In this document: piece by piece, positions 1 through 8,059 of the stretch
Layout: every line of letters starts with the position of its first letter
Position numbering within the stretch: the first letter of the stretch is position 1
Assembly: GCF_000422345.1 (NCBI RefSeq)
Contig: NZ_AULP01000010.1
Coordinates: 62,001 to 126,000, forward strand
Length of the DNA: 64,000 bases
Source: Neomelitea salexigens DSM 19753
GTDB lineage: Bacteria; Pseudomonadota; Gammaproteobacteria; Pseudomonadales; Spongiibacteraceae
Reading direction: 5' to 3'
The notes under the pieces: generated by a model
Databases searched by the model: none
The model's input: the letters and a program-made list of their open reading frames with translations, nothing else
Told to the model about the DNA's origin: nothing
Made by a program: the position numbers and the translations under genes

Positions 1-1306
1 GCCCGTCATCCGGCGCCCAGTCTTGACACAGCGCCTTGAGCAGTTCGATTTGACTGACCGAGGTATCCTGCATTTCATCGACAAGGATGTGCTCGATGCG
101 ATCCTCGACCAGCATCGCGTCACTGACCTCCCCGGCACTTCCGGTGCGAAGGGCATGAATGGCGCGCAGGGCAATTTCACCAAAATCGACGCCGCCGCGC
201 TGCTCAAACACCAGCCGCAGCTGCGCCAGCAGGTAGCGCAGCGCCACGCAGAAATGCCCCACCAGCTCGCGAGACCCGTCTGGCAAGGCAGGGGGCGGCA
301 GTGTTGCCAGCGTCTGCCAGTGCGCGGCCAGCACCTCCGGCTCGCTTTCCTGGGCGCGCTTCAACCAGTCTTTTGCCTGCTCGGTTCCCGGCTGGCCCTT
401 TTTAAATTTAGCGTGCTGCACCGACCCCGGCTTGTAAAGCTCACCGCTGCCTTTGCAAATACTGCGCCCCATCTCCGCCAACACCGGCAAATCCGCTATG
501 GTGACCGCCTCCGGCTGGGGCAGCTGCGCCGCCCAACTGTGTGCATCGCAGCTACCGGACGACTCCCGGTAAGCCGCAAACAGCTCGTCGATGCCAAAAT
601 GCTTAAGCTGCGCCCAGTGATGCTCAAACGCCTCGCTCACCAATGCCGTTAGTGCCTCGTCCATCACGTCGAGGTCAGCGCTGAGAATATCCTCCTGCCA
701 TTGATCGCGCTTGGCCAGCAATGCCGACAACAGCGGCTGCAGCGTTTCTATGCGGTTACTGCCGTAGCGCAGCAAACTTTCCAGAGCTTCGCGCAACGGC
801 GCCGGACACTGCGGGTCGTCGAGCTGACGAAATAGCTCCAGAATCGCCTCGCGGTACAGCGCCTCGCTGTCGCTAACGGGGGCGGCAGCACCCAGGCCTG
901 ACAGCAGCGGCAAACGCCGCACCAAGCTCCCGCAAAAACTGTCGAAGGTGGCAATGCGCAGGCGCGCGCTATTTTCCAGCAGGTTCCAGCCCAAGCGGGC
1001 CTGGTGCTCACGCACCGCCAGCACGGCGTCGCGAATATCGCGGTCGAACACACTGTTGATGGACATTGCCTCTGCCGACTGCAGAGCCGCCATCACCCGC
1101 TCTTTAATCTCGCCCGCCGCTTTGTTGGTGAAGGTGATGGCCACCACTTGTTCTGGGCGTTCCACACAGAGCAGGCAGCGCAGATAACGCAACAGCAGCA
1201 CGCCGGTTTTTCCCGAGCCCGCAGGCGCGCTAAGCAGTACTGAGCGAGCGGGATCGACCGCCTGCTCGCGCTGGGATTGATCGGGAGGACTGAGTAAATC
1301 GCTCAT
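1..1306 (-). CDS. UvrD/Rep-family helicase-nuclease subunit (AddA/RecB-like), partial
   Basis: Superfamily 1A helicase likely to work with the adjacent nuclease in double-strand-break end processing. The gene reads leftward and runs off the window edge, so only about 435 N-terminal codons are visible and there is no stop. Translation from the ATG at 1306 gives Walker A (APAGSGKTGVL, about residues 28-38), motif Ia (ITFTNKAAGEIKERV), and near the edge a Walker B of the UvrD type (LVDEMQDTS). The ATG overlaps the stop of the upstream nuclease gene by one base (TAATG), which points to translational coupling. The whole AddA-type protein would be over 1000 aa; whether a C-terminal nuclease domain exists cannot be seen here. 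The family is certain, the exact subunit name less so. Confidence 0.85.
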   Translation of the reverse strand, partial: MSDLLSPPDQSQREQAVDPARSVLLSAPAGSGKTGVLLLRYLRCLLCVERPEQVVAITFTNKAAGEIKERVMAALQSAEAMSINSVFDRDIRDAVLAVREHQARLGWNLLENSARLRIATFDSFCGSLVRRLPLLSGLGAAAPVSDSEALYREAILELFRQLDDPQCPAPLREALESLLRYGSNRIETLQPLLSALLAKRDQWQEDILSADLDVMDEALTALVSEAFEHHWAQLKHFGIDELFAAYRESSGSCDAHSWAAQLPQPEAVTIADLPVLAEMGRSICKGSGELYKPGSVQHAKFKKGQPGTEQAKDWLKRAQESEPEVLAAHWQTLATLPPPALPDGSRELVGHFCVALRYLLAQLRLVFEQRGGVDFGEIALRAIHALRTGSAGEVSDAMLVEDRIEHILVDEMQDTSVSQIELLKALCQDWAPDDG

Positions 1307-3948
1307 TATTCGTCCTCCGAGCTGGCGCTATCGCGCAGCAGCGGCTGCAGGTAGGCGCTAAAGCTGCGATCCAATTGCGTGCTGTAATCGTGGGCGATGT
1401 TGCCCGCCAGAATGCCCTCCGCCATGCTTTGCAAGGCGCCTTCCCAGGCGCGAAGTTCGGCCTGCCACTTTTCAGGGCTGTCGACATCATTGCCGTGGGC
1501 CTTTTTGGCAATGACACTGTTGGCCCAGTTGCTGCGCATATGCACTTTCAAATCGTCGGGACTGCGCAGCTGGGCCAGCATCACCCCATCGACAGGGCTA
1601 CCCTCGCTGGCGGCCAGCGCATAAATAGGTAGTTGCGGCTCAGTCAGGGAGTCACTATTGAGCGCCTTGCCATCGATGCTGCCGGTTTTGTAATCGATAA
1701 CGAGGTGCTTGTCGCCGATGCGATCAATGCGGTCGATGCGAAGTTTTAGCGGAATTCCCATTAACTGGGTATCCATCGCTGTTTCCAAGGCGACGACGTC
1801 AAAGTCCTGCAGGCGCGCTTTCTCCTTGTATTCCAACCAATGACTAATCAGTGCCACCACGCGCGTCTTTTCAAGCTGCATCAGCGACTCACCAAAGCGT
1901 TGCGGGTTGATTTCCGAGCCCTGCAAGGCCTCGTCCACACACTGCGCCACCAAGCGCTCTATCCCGGCAAAGTCCAGTGCGTCCAGCGCGGCCTTGCCCT
2001 CTAAACGCTGCCACACTTTTTCCAAGCTGTCGTGAACCAAAATCCCCTGCAGACGATGATCCAGCCCCTCCGCGGGCCGGGGAAATTCTTTCAGGCGCAA
2101 ACGGTATTTTAGAAAGGCGAGAAAGGGGCTCTGAGCGTATTCTTTAAATAGACCGCTGCCGCCCCGCAGCCGCGCCCGCTGCTCGGGAGCCACCGGGCGC
2201 ACCGCATCTGACTGTGGAAGTGTTAACTGCCCCTGACAGCGAACCGGCAACTCCCCATCAGCCACCTCTGCCGCGGCCATCGCCGGCAGCAAACTACAGG
2301 GCGCACGGGGTGTGCCGCTGGGGTCTTCGCCGGCATAGCTGCAAATCAATGCGGGGGCGCTGCGCAATATCTCCGCGAGCAGGGCGCGATCGCGCTGCAA
2401 ACACAAGCCGGGCTCGCAGCCATCAACTTGCGCCTGGCGCTGAAGGTGCAGCGGTAAAAACGGTGACGGTTCAGCGCGGCGCGGCAGGGCTGCGTCATCG
2501 AGCCCAGCGATCCAGGCGCCGTCGAAGTGCAGGCCGAGTGCCTCCTCGTACTGCAAGACCCTTATCCGGGCCGGGCTCCGCCGGCTGACGGCAAAGCGTT
2601 TGGTGGTCAGAATGTGCTGCAGCCAGTGCAGGGCATCGCTATGAGCAACCTCCCCCAACTGGCGATCCAAGGCGCGAAACACATCCATCGCCTGGCTAAA
2701 GCCACGGCGACAGTCCGCAACCACCGGGTCATCGCTGTCGGCATTCGGCCACCCCGCCGCCAACAACATTTGGTCGAAACTGCGCACCCAGGCCGAAGGC
2801 AGTTGCCGCGACGGCTGCGCGCTAATGTGTGAGTGCAAGGCCTGCAAAACATCGACCCCGGCGTCCTCGCCAAAGTACGGCGCCAAGGCCAGCATTTCGC
2901 CAAGCTGACATTGCACCGCTAAGCGGTCGCGACAGAAACGATCATACTGTGCGCGCGGCTGGCGCATGGCTGGCCAGTCCGCCACAAAGCGGCTGCGCAA
3001 CACGCGACTCAGCTGCTCCAAGGGCAGCGCGCCCTGGCGCAGAGAGATCACATCCCAAGCCGCCCGAATAAGTGGGTACGCATAAAGGCTCTCGCTGCCC
3101 TCAAAGGCCCAAGGCGCCTCCTGCGCCTCACCCTCGACATAGAGCGACTGCGGAAATACCCGGCGTTGCAGCGCCCGCTCAAGCGGCGCACGGTAATTAT
3201 TCATGTCGGCGACCAACACCGCCAGGTTCGCCTCGGGCTGCTGCGATAGCTGCCCGGCCAGCCAATTAGCAATGGCGTCGCACTCTTGCTCACGCTGGGT
3301 CGCGCTGTACAAGCTCGGCACTGTATTAGGCGGCGTGTCGTCGAGCTGAAAACACTGCACACCCTGCGCGCGACACTGCTCGATAAATGCTTGCGTGGCG
3401 GGTGTTAAGTGCAGCAGAGGCGAGAGAATTAAACGCGCCGGCAACGGCAGTAGCCCCTCGGGTAACGCGGCACTCAACGCTGCCGGTAACTGCTCCGCAC
3501 TCATCGCGTCCAGCTCGTCCAGCGCCTCCTGCATAGCGCTGCGCCAATGGAAAAAAGCCTGATACTCGGCAGAAAACAGGTAGTCTTCACGGTTATTGCC
3601 AAGGCGATAGGCGGCGTGAATTTGGAAAGCATCGACAAACTGGCGAACAATAGCCAGGCTGTTGAGGCAGTTGGCCGGGAAGAACTCGCTGCTTTCGATG
3701 ATCTTCTGCGCGATAGCCAGCAACTGAATGGGCCGCAACACCTGGCGACTGGGCAAGCTCTCGTCCCACAGTTCCGCCAACCACTGCGCAACAGGAACAA
3801 CGCTCATGGTTTCCAAAAAAGCCTGGTCGTGCTCGCCCCGCGCCACCGCAATGCGCTCGCGCAACTGGCGGGCACTGGCATCACTGGGCACGAGCACCAC
3901 ACTTTTGCCGTCGAGGCTGAGCAACTCTTCAAAGTGTAGTGGTGTCAT
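1306..3948 (-). CDS. PD-(D/E)XK nuclease family DNA repair protein (AddB-like)
   Basis: An 880 aa protein of the AddB/RecB-nuclease-like class, the usual size for the roughly 900 aa putative DNA repair protein encoded next to a UvrD-like helicase. The N-terminus has a degenerate P-loop region (LVPSDASARQLRERI) like the inactivated helicase half of AddB. The C-terminal quarter holds the nuclease core: HDSLEKVW, then RIDRID, then VIDYKTG (the D-x-K pair), then QLPIYAL. No four-cysteine iron-sulfur cluster pattern was seen. It starts at an ATG directly upstream of the helicase gene and overlaps it by one base. Role by family: the nuclease subunit of a RecBCD/AddAB-type complex that trims broken ends for RecA loading. 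The partnership is inferred from adjacency. Confidence 0.85.
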   Translation of the reverse strand: MTPLHFEELLSLDGKSVVLVPSDASARQLRERIAVARGEHDQAFLETMSVVPVAQWLAELWDESLPSRQVLRPIQLLAIAQKIIESSEFFPANCLNSLAIVRQFVDAFQIHAAYRLGNNREDYLFSAEYQAFFHWRSAMQEALDELDAMSAEQLPAALSAALPEGLLPLPARLILSPLLHLTPATQAFIEQCRAQGVQCFQLDDTPPNTVPSLYSATQREQECDAIANWLAGQLSQQPEANLAVLVADMNNYRAPLERALQRRVFPQSLYVEGEAQEAPWAFEGSESLYAYPLIRAAWDVISLRQGALPLEQLSRVLRSRFVADWPAMRQPRAQYDRFCRDRLAVQCQLGEMLALAPYFGEDAGVDVLQALHSHISAQPSRQLPSAWVRSFDQMLLAAGWPNADSDDPVVADCRRGFSQAMDVFRALDRQLGEVAHSDALHWLQHILTTKRFAVSRRSPARIRVLQYEEALGLHFDGAWIAGLDDAALPRRAEPSPFLPLHLQRQAQVDGCEPGLCLQRDRALLAEILRSAPALICSYAGEDPSGTPRAPCSLLPAMAAAEVADGELPVRCQGQLTLPQSDAVRPVAPEQRARLRGGSGLFKEYAQSPFLAFLKYRLRLKEFPRPAEGLDHRLQGILVHDSLEKVWQRLEGKAALDALDFAGIERLVAQCVDEALQGSEINPQRFGESLMQLEKTRVVALISHWLEYKEKARLQDFDVVALETAMDTQLMGIPLKLRIDRIDRIGDKHLVIDYKTGSIDGKALNSDSLTEPQLPIYALAASEGSPVDGVMLAQLRSPDDLKVHMRSNWANSVIAKKAHGNDVDSPEKWQAELRAWEGALQSMAEGILAGNIAHDYSTQLDRSFSAYLQPLLRDSASSEDE

Positions 3949-4027
3949 TCAGCATCCTTGTGTCACTCGTCTGGGCGTGGCCAACGCCAGCATTATCGCA
4001 AAAGTCCGGGACAAAAACGTCAGGCAT

Positions 4028-4055
4028 AAAAAAAGCCGCGACCAGCGCGGCTTTT
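4028..4055 (-). terminator. Rho-independent terminator after rpmB-rpmG
   Basis: Inverted repeat AAAAGCCGCG (4031-4040), loop ACCAG, CGCGGCTTTT (4046-4055). On the minus strand the stem is followed by a run of T (A run 4028-4034 on plus). It sits 20 bases past the rpmG stop. A/T tracts on both sides mean it could also stop transcription in the other direction. Confidence 0.9.
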
Positions 4056-4074
4056 GCAATCTCGCGAAGAGGCC

Positions 4075-4245
4075 TTACTTGATTTTGGCTTCTTTGTAGA
4101 TCACGTGCTTACGAACAACCGGGTCGTATTTTTTAAATTCGAACTTGTCCGGAGTGTTACGCTTGTTTTTAGTGGTCGTGTAGAAGTGACCAGTGCCCGC
4201 GCTGGAGACCAGACGGATTTTATCGCTAGCGCCTTTCTTCGCCAT
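4075..4245 (-). CDS. rpmG: 50S ribosomal protein L33
   Basis: A 56 aa basic protein beginning [19 protein letters not shown] and ending YKEAKIK, a clear L33 of the large ribosomal subunit. It contains no cysteine, so it is the zinc-independent form rather than the CxxC zinc-ribbon form. A good ribosome-binding site (AAGGAGAA on minus) precedes the ATG. It follows rpmB by 11 bases in the conserved rpmB-rpmG operon and is followed by a strong terminator. Confidence 0.97.
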   Translation of the reverse strand: MAKKGASDKIRLVSSAGTGHFYTTTKNKRNTPDKFEFKKYDPVVRKHVIYKEAKIK

Positions 4246-4256
4246 GATGGTTCTCC

Positions 4257-4493
4257 TTAGTATTTTTCGCCACGGGCGCGCAGATCAGCCAGAACTGCGT
4301 CGATGCCCTTTTTGTCGATGATACGCATACCCTTGGCTGATACGCGCAGGGTTACGAAACGTTTTTCTGCTTCAACCCAAAAACGGTGGCTGTGCAGGTT
4401 CGGCAAAAAACGACGACGGGTGCGGTTTTTTGCGTGGGATACATTGTTACCGGTTACCGGACGCTTACCAGTAACTTGACATACTCTGGACAT
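4257..4493 (-). CDS. rpmB: 50S ribosomal protein L28
   Basis: A 78 aa protein with the L28 signature [20 protein letters not shown] at the N-terminus and [14 protein letters not shown] in the middle; length equals the usual proteobacterial L28. Only one cysteine is present, so it is the zinc-free type. It is the first gene of the two-gene operon with rpmG, with a GAAGGAAA ribosome-binding site just upstream. The promoter should lie in 4494-4829, but no convincing -35/-10 pair was found. Confidence 0.97.
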   Translation of the reverse strand: MSRVCQVTGKRPVTGNNVSHAKNRTRRRFLPNLHSHRFWVEAEKRFVTLRVSAKGMRIIDKKGIDAVLADLRARGEKY

Positions 4494-4829
4494 GATTTTC
4501 CTTCGCCTCTTTAAGCTTTTTACGCAAAAAAGCCCGATGAATTCTGCTTCAAAACTTTCGCTTTAAAAATATGGGCCGCAGCACCGGGAAAACCAGTGCC
4601 CGAATCAGGCTCGCTTGACACCGCGCAGCGGTCAGACCCAAATTGAGCGCGACTTTATACCAGAAGCCTCCCCCCTAATCAATGAAACTGGTGAAAAAAC
4701 CAGCATTGCGGTGCAGATCTGCCGGTATCGCCATCGTCAGTTGCGTGTTAAGCTCAAATTTGTATCGCGCGCGATCAAATTCGCGCCCGCACTCATTCTG
4801 AGAATCAGCCCCGTGGAGGCCACCAATTT
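4494..4829. other. Intergenic region between divergent rpmB and OYE genes
   Basis: 336 bases with no credible gene. It must hold the promoters for rpmB-rpmG (leftward) and the flavin oxidoreductase (rightward). Visible elements are a TTGACA at 4615-4620 with no good -10 at normal spacing and a short perfect palindrome ATCGCGCGCGAT around 4767-4778. None is strong enough to name. Confidence 0.5.
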
Positions 4830-5945
4830 ATGTCACGCGACGCTCTGTTTACCCCCTTCTCCTGCAAATCATTGCAGCTACCCAATCGCCTGGCCATGGC
4901 ACCAATGACCCGTTCGCATTCGCCCGGCGGTATTGTCTCCGATGCTATGCGCGGCTACTACCAGCGTCGCGCCGAAGGCGGTGTCGGCTTGATTATCTCT
5001 GAGGGAACGGGCATTGCCCGCCCCGGCGCACTCAACGACGCCAAGGTTCCCCGTTTTCACGGCGAAGCCGAGCTCGCCGCGTGGCAGCAGGTGGTCGAGG
5101 CGGTACACGATGCCGGCGGCCAGTTTGCCCCCCAGCTCTGGCACGTGGGCGCGATGCGGGCCGCGGGCGGTGCCGAACGCATTGATGACGCGCTACTGGA
5201 GAGCCCGTCAGGTATTCCTTCCCCCGGAAAAACCCGTGGCCGCGTCATGTCCGACAGCGACATTGCCGACACCATTGATGCCTTTGCCCAAGCCGCCCTC
5301 GCCGCGAAGCAAATCGGCTGCGACGCCGCTGAGTTTCACGGCGCCCATGGCTACCTGATTGATGAATTCTTCTGGGGGCCGACCAACCAGCGCGACGACA
5401 AATATGGCGGCACGACGCTGGTAGAGCGCAGCCGCTTTGCGGTGGAGATTCTTAAAGCGGCGCGGGCAGCAGTGGGTGAAGACTTTGCGCTGATCCTGCG
5501 AATTTCCCAGTGGAAGCAGCAGGACTATCAGGCCCGACTCGCCGACACCCCCGAGAAAATGGCTGCCTGGCTTGAGGCGCTCAGCGACGCCGGGGCCGAT
5601 ATTTTCCACTGCTCACAGCGACGCTTTTGGGAACCGGAGTTTGAGGGTTCGTCATTGAATTTTGCCGGCTGGGCGAAGAAACTGACCGGCAAACCCACTA
5701 TCAGTGTCGGTTCTGTTGGCCTTGAGGGTGACTTCCTCGACACACTGGCCAAAGGGTTGTCATCTGAGCGCGACCAGCACCAGCGCATGGACGAACTCGA
5801 GCAGCGGATGAGCGACGGCGAGTTCGACCTGATCGCGGTTGGCCGGGCACTGCTGCAAGACCCCAATTGGGTCGCCAAGTTGCGCGATGGCCGCGAAGAC
5901 GAGCTGCAAAGCTTTGATGTGAAGTCGATGATGGCACTGAGCTAG
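4830..5945 (+). CDS. NADH:flavin oxidoreductase, Old Yellow Enzyme family
   Basis: A 371 aa TIM-barrel FMN enzyme. It begins with the family pattern LPNRLAMAPMTRSHS and carries HGAHGYLIDEFFWGPTNQR followed by DDKYGG, the substrate and FMN-binding signature, and C-terminal VGRALLQDPNWVAKLRDG. Enzymes of this family reduce activated C=C bonds (enones, nitro-olefins, maleimides) with NAD(P)H. The ATG at 4830 lies a few bases after a GTGGAGG ribosome-binding site. The gene stands alone, convergent with radC six bases downstream. The physiological substrate cannot be read from the sequence. Confidence 0.88.
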   Translation: MSRDALFTPFSCKSLQLPNRLAMAPMTRSHSPGGIVSDAMRGYYQRRAEGGVGLIISEGTGIARPGALNDAKVPRFHGEAELAAWQQVVEAVHDAGGQFAPQLWHVGAMRAAGGAERIDDALLESPSGIPSPGKTRGRVMSDSDIADTIDAFAQAALAAKQIGCDAAEFHGAHGYLIDEFFWGPTNQRDDKYGGTTLVERSRFAVEILKAARAAVGEDFALILRISQWKQQDYQARLADTPEKMAAWLEALSDAGADIFHCSQRRFWEPEFEGSSLNFAGWAKKLTGKPTISVGSVGLEGDFLDTLAKGLSSERDQHQRMDELEQRMSDGEFDLIAVGRALLQDPNWVAKLRDGREDELQSFDVKSMMALS

Positions 5946-5951
5946 AGCACG

Positions 5952-6626
5952 TTATAAAAGGCCGCGCTCCGCCAGGGAAATCACCTCGGGGCCGGCCACA
6001 ATGCAGTGATCTAACAAACGAATATCCAACAGCTGCACGGCCTCGCGGATGCGGGCCGTGATTCTGACATCGGCGTCACTGGGCTCGGCGACCCCACTGG
6101 GGTGGTTGTGGGCAACGATCAACGCTGCCGCATTTAGCTCCAGAGCGCGACGGGCAATCTCCCGCGGGTAGACTGCAGCGCCGTCAATCGTGCCAAAAAA
6201 CAAGGGTTCGTAAGCAATCAGCGCATGCTGGTTGTCCAGATATAGCACCGCAAAAACTTCACGCCGCTCGCCGCGCAACTGGGCGCACAAATACTGTTTC
6301 GTCGCGGCCGCGCTCGCGAACACCTGCTCGCGCTGAAGGGCTTCTGCCAGATAGCGGCGGGACATCTCTATCACTGCCTGCAGCTGAACATACTTGGCGT
6401 CGCCCAGCCCCTTTGACTGGCAGAAACGCTGCTGGGAGGCCGACATCAGCGCCGCCAGACCCTCGTGCTCCGCCAGCAATTCGCGTGCAAGATCAACAGC
6501 CGACTTGCCGCGTACGCCGGTTCGCAGAAAAATGGCGAGCAACTCGGCATCGGAAAGCGCCTGGGCCCCACGCTGCAACAGTTTTTCACGGGGCCGTTCA
6601 TCCGCGGGCCAATCACAGATTGCCAT
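5952..6626 (-). CDS. radC: RadC family JAB/MPN-domain protein
   Basis: A 224 aa protein with an N-terminal helix-hairpin-helix region ([22 protein letters not shown]) and a C-terminal JAMM metalloprotease-like domain with the motif [14 protein letters not shown] (His-x-His plus downstream Asp). The length is normal for RadC. The function is unsettled in the field; the old DNA repair name persists, and it is not an established repair enzyme. It is divergent from coaBC, the arrangement found in Pseudomonas and Escherichia coli. A GGAGGG ribosome-binding site precedes the ATG. Confidence 0.93.
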   Translation of the reverse strand: MAICDWPADERPREKLLQRGAQALSDAELLAIFLRTGVRGKSAVDLARELLAEHEGLAALMSASQQRFCQSKGLGDAKYVQLQAVIEMSRRYLAEALQREQVFASAAATKQYLCAQLRGERREVFAVLYLDNQHALIAYEPLFFGTIDGAAVYPREIARRALELNAAALIVAHNHPSGVAEPSDADVRITARIREAVQLLDIRLLDHCIVAGPEVISLAERGLL

Positions 6627-6735
6627 ACCACCCTCCTTGGTGATGTTGCAAAGCGATGTTTATGGACGCTCCGCCTAGTGCCCATCGCCTTGAAAGTTCA
6701 TAATAGCCGCTTTATTGGCAATATCGAGCCCAGGC

Positions 6736-7953
6736 ATGAAGCAGCTCAGTAATCGACAAATCCTTCTCGGCATCACCGGCGGCATCGCCGCCTATAAAAG
6801 CGCCGAGCTCGTGCGCCGCCTCAAAGATCACGGCGCCGATGTGCGAGTGGTAATGACGGCCGCCGCTATGGAGTTTATTACCCCGCTCACCCTTCAGGCG
6901 CTGTCAGGTAATCCGGTGCACACGGCACTGCTCGATCCAGAAGCCGAAGCGGGTATGGGGCATATTGAGCTGGCGCGCTGGGCGGACTTAATCCTCGTCG
7001 CGCCGGCCAGCGCCGACTTTATGGCGCGCCTGGCCAACGGCCGCGGCGACGACTTGCTGACCACATTGTGCCTGGCAACCCCCGCGCCCATCGCGCTGGC
7101 CCCGGCAATGAACCAGGGGATGTGGCGCGACCCCGCAACCCAGGCGAACGCCGACACACTGCGCCAACGTGGGGTCGCCTTGTTCGGCCCCGCGGCCGGT
7201 GAACAAGCCTGCGGCGACATTGGCCCCGGCCGTATGCTCGAATCCGAGCAACTGGCAGAGCTCGCGGCCGGACTGTTTAACAGCCGCGCGCTGGACGGTA
7301 TTTCCCTGAGTATTACCGCCGGCCCCACGCGCGAAGCGATTGATCCGGTTCGCTATATCAGCAATCACAGCTCCGGCAAAATGGGCTACGCACTGGCCGA
7401 GGCCGCTGCCGACGCCGGTGCCCGCGTCACCTTGATTAGCGGCCCGACCCAGCTGCCTTGCCCGCCGCGCGTGACACGGGTAGATGTCATCAGCGCCGAC
7501 GACATGTATAAGGCGAGCATGGCAAATATGGGCAGTTGCGATATTTTCATCGCCTGCGCCGCGGTCGCAGACTACCGCCCGGCCCACATCGAAGAGCAGA
7601 AAATAAAGAAGCAGAACACCTCGATGAATATCGAGCTGGTGCGCAACCCGGATATCGTTAGCGCTGTAGCCAGCCACGACCAGCGACCCTTCACGGTGGG
7701 CTTCGCCGCCGAAACGCAAGATGTTATTCACTACGCCAAAGGCAAGCTCGAGAAAAAGAATCTCGATATGATTATTGCCAATGACGTCTCGGACACACGC
7801 ATCGGTTTCAATTCTGATGAAAACAGCGTGACGGTCGTCGACCCAAGCGGGCAACAAAAACTGGAACAGATGGGTAAGCGCCAACTTGCGAAGCAATTGA
7901 TCGACCTTATCGCCGCGCGGTACGCCGAGCAAAAGCGCGATCACAGCAGCTGA
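6736..7953 (+). CDS. coaBC: Bifunctional phosphopantothenoylcysteine decarboxylase/synthetase
   Basis: A 405 aa bifunctional CoA biosynthesis enzyme. The N-terminal CoaC flavoprotein half opens with [21 protein letters not shown] and carries the PAMNQGMW active-site region; the C-terminal CoaB half has [20 protein letters not shown] and a [13 protein letters not shown]-like segment. The start is set at ATG 6736 ([11 protein letters not shown]), which fits the family N-terminus; an in-frame TTG at 6715 would add seven residues with no support. In Pseudomonas and E. coli the next gene is dut, but here algC follows directly. Confidence 0.95.
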   Translation: MKQLSNRQILLGITGGIAAYKSAELVRRLKDHGADVRVVMTAAAMEFITPLTLQALSGNPVHTALLDPEAEAGMGHIELARWADLILVAPASADFMARLANGRGDDLLTTLCLATPAPIALAPAMNQGMWRDPATQANADTLRQRGVALFGPAAGEQACGDIGPGRMLESEQLAELAAGLFNSRALDGISLSITAGPTREAIDPVRYISNHSSGKMGYALAEAAADAGARVTLISGPTQLPCPPRVTRVDVISADDMYKASMANMGSCDIFIACAAVADYRPAHIEEQKIKKQNTSMNIELVRNPDIVSAVASHDQRPFTVGFAAETQDVIHYAKGKLEKKNLDMIIANDVSDTRIGFNSDENSVTVVDPSGQQKLEQMGKRQLAKQLIDLIAARYAEQKRDHSS

Positions 7954-8059
7954 GGTGGGCAACGATTCCCCGCTTGAGCCGCCTTTCGCTAGACAGCAGC
8001 CCATTGCACTACCATGATGAAAGTTCTAAACCAACTTTTGCAGAAGATCAGCCAGGCCC

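Noticed and set aside
23-652. Long open frame on the plus strand at the left edge
   Set aside because: It is antisense to the UvrD-like helicase, whose minus-strand frame carries real motifs; the product is rich in Arg, Gln and Leu without domain features.
4615-4620. TTGACA as -35 of the flavin oxidoreductase gene
   Set aside because: No acceptable -10 hexamer at 15-19 bases downstream, and it is about 210 bases from the start codon.
6988-8004. 338-codon minus-strand frame under coaBC
   Set aside because: Entirely opposite a well-conserved gene; low-complexity Gly/Ala/Arg-rich product with no family signature.
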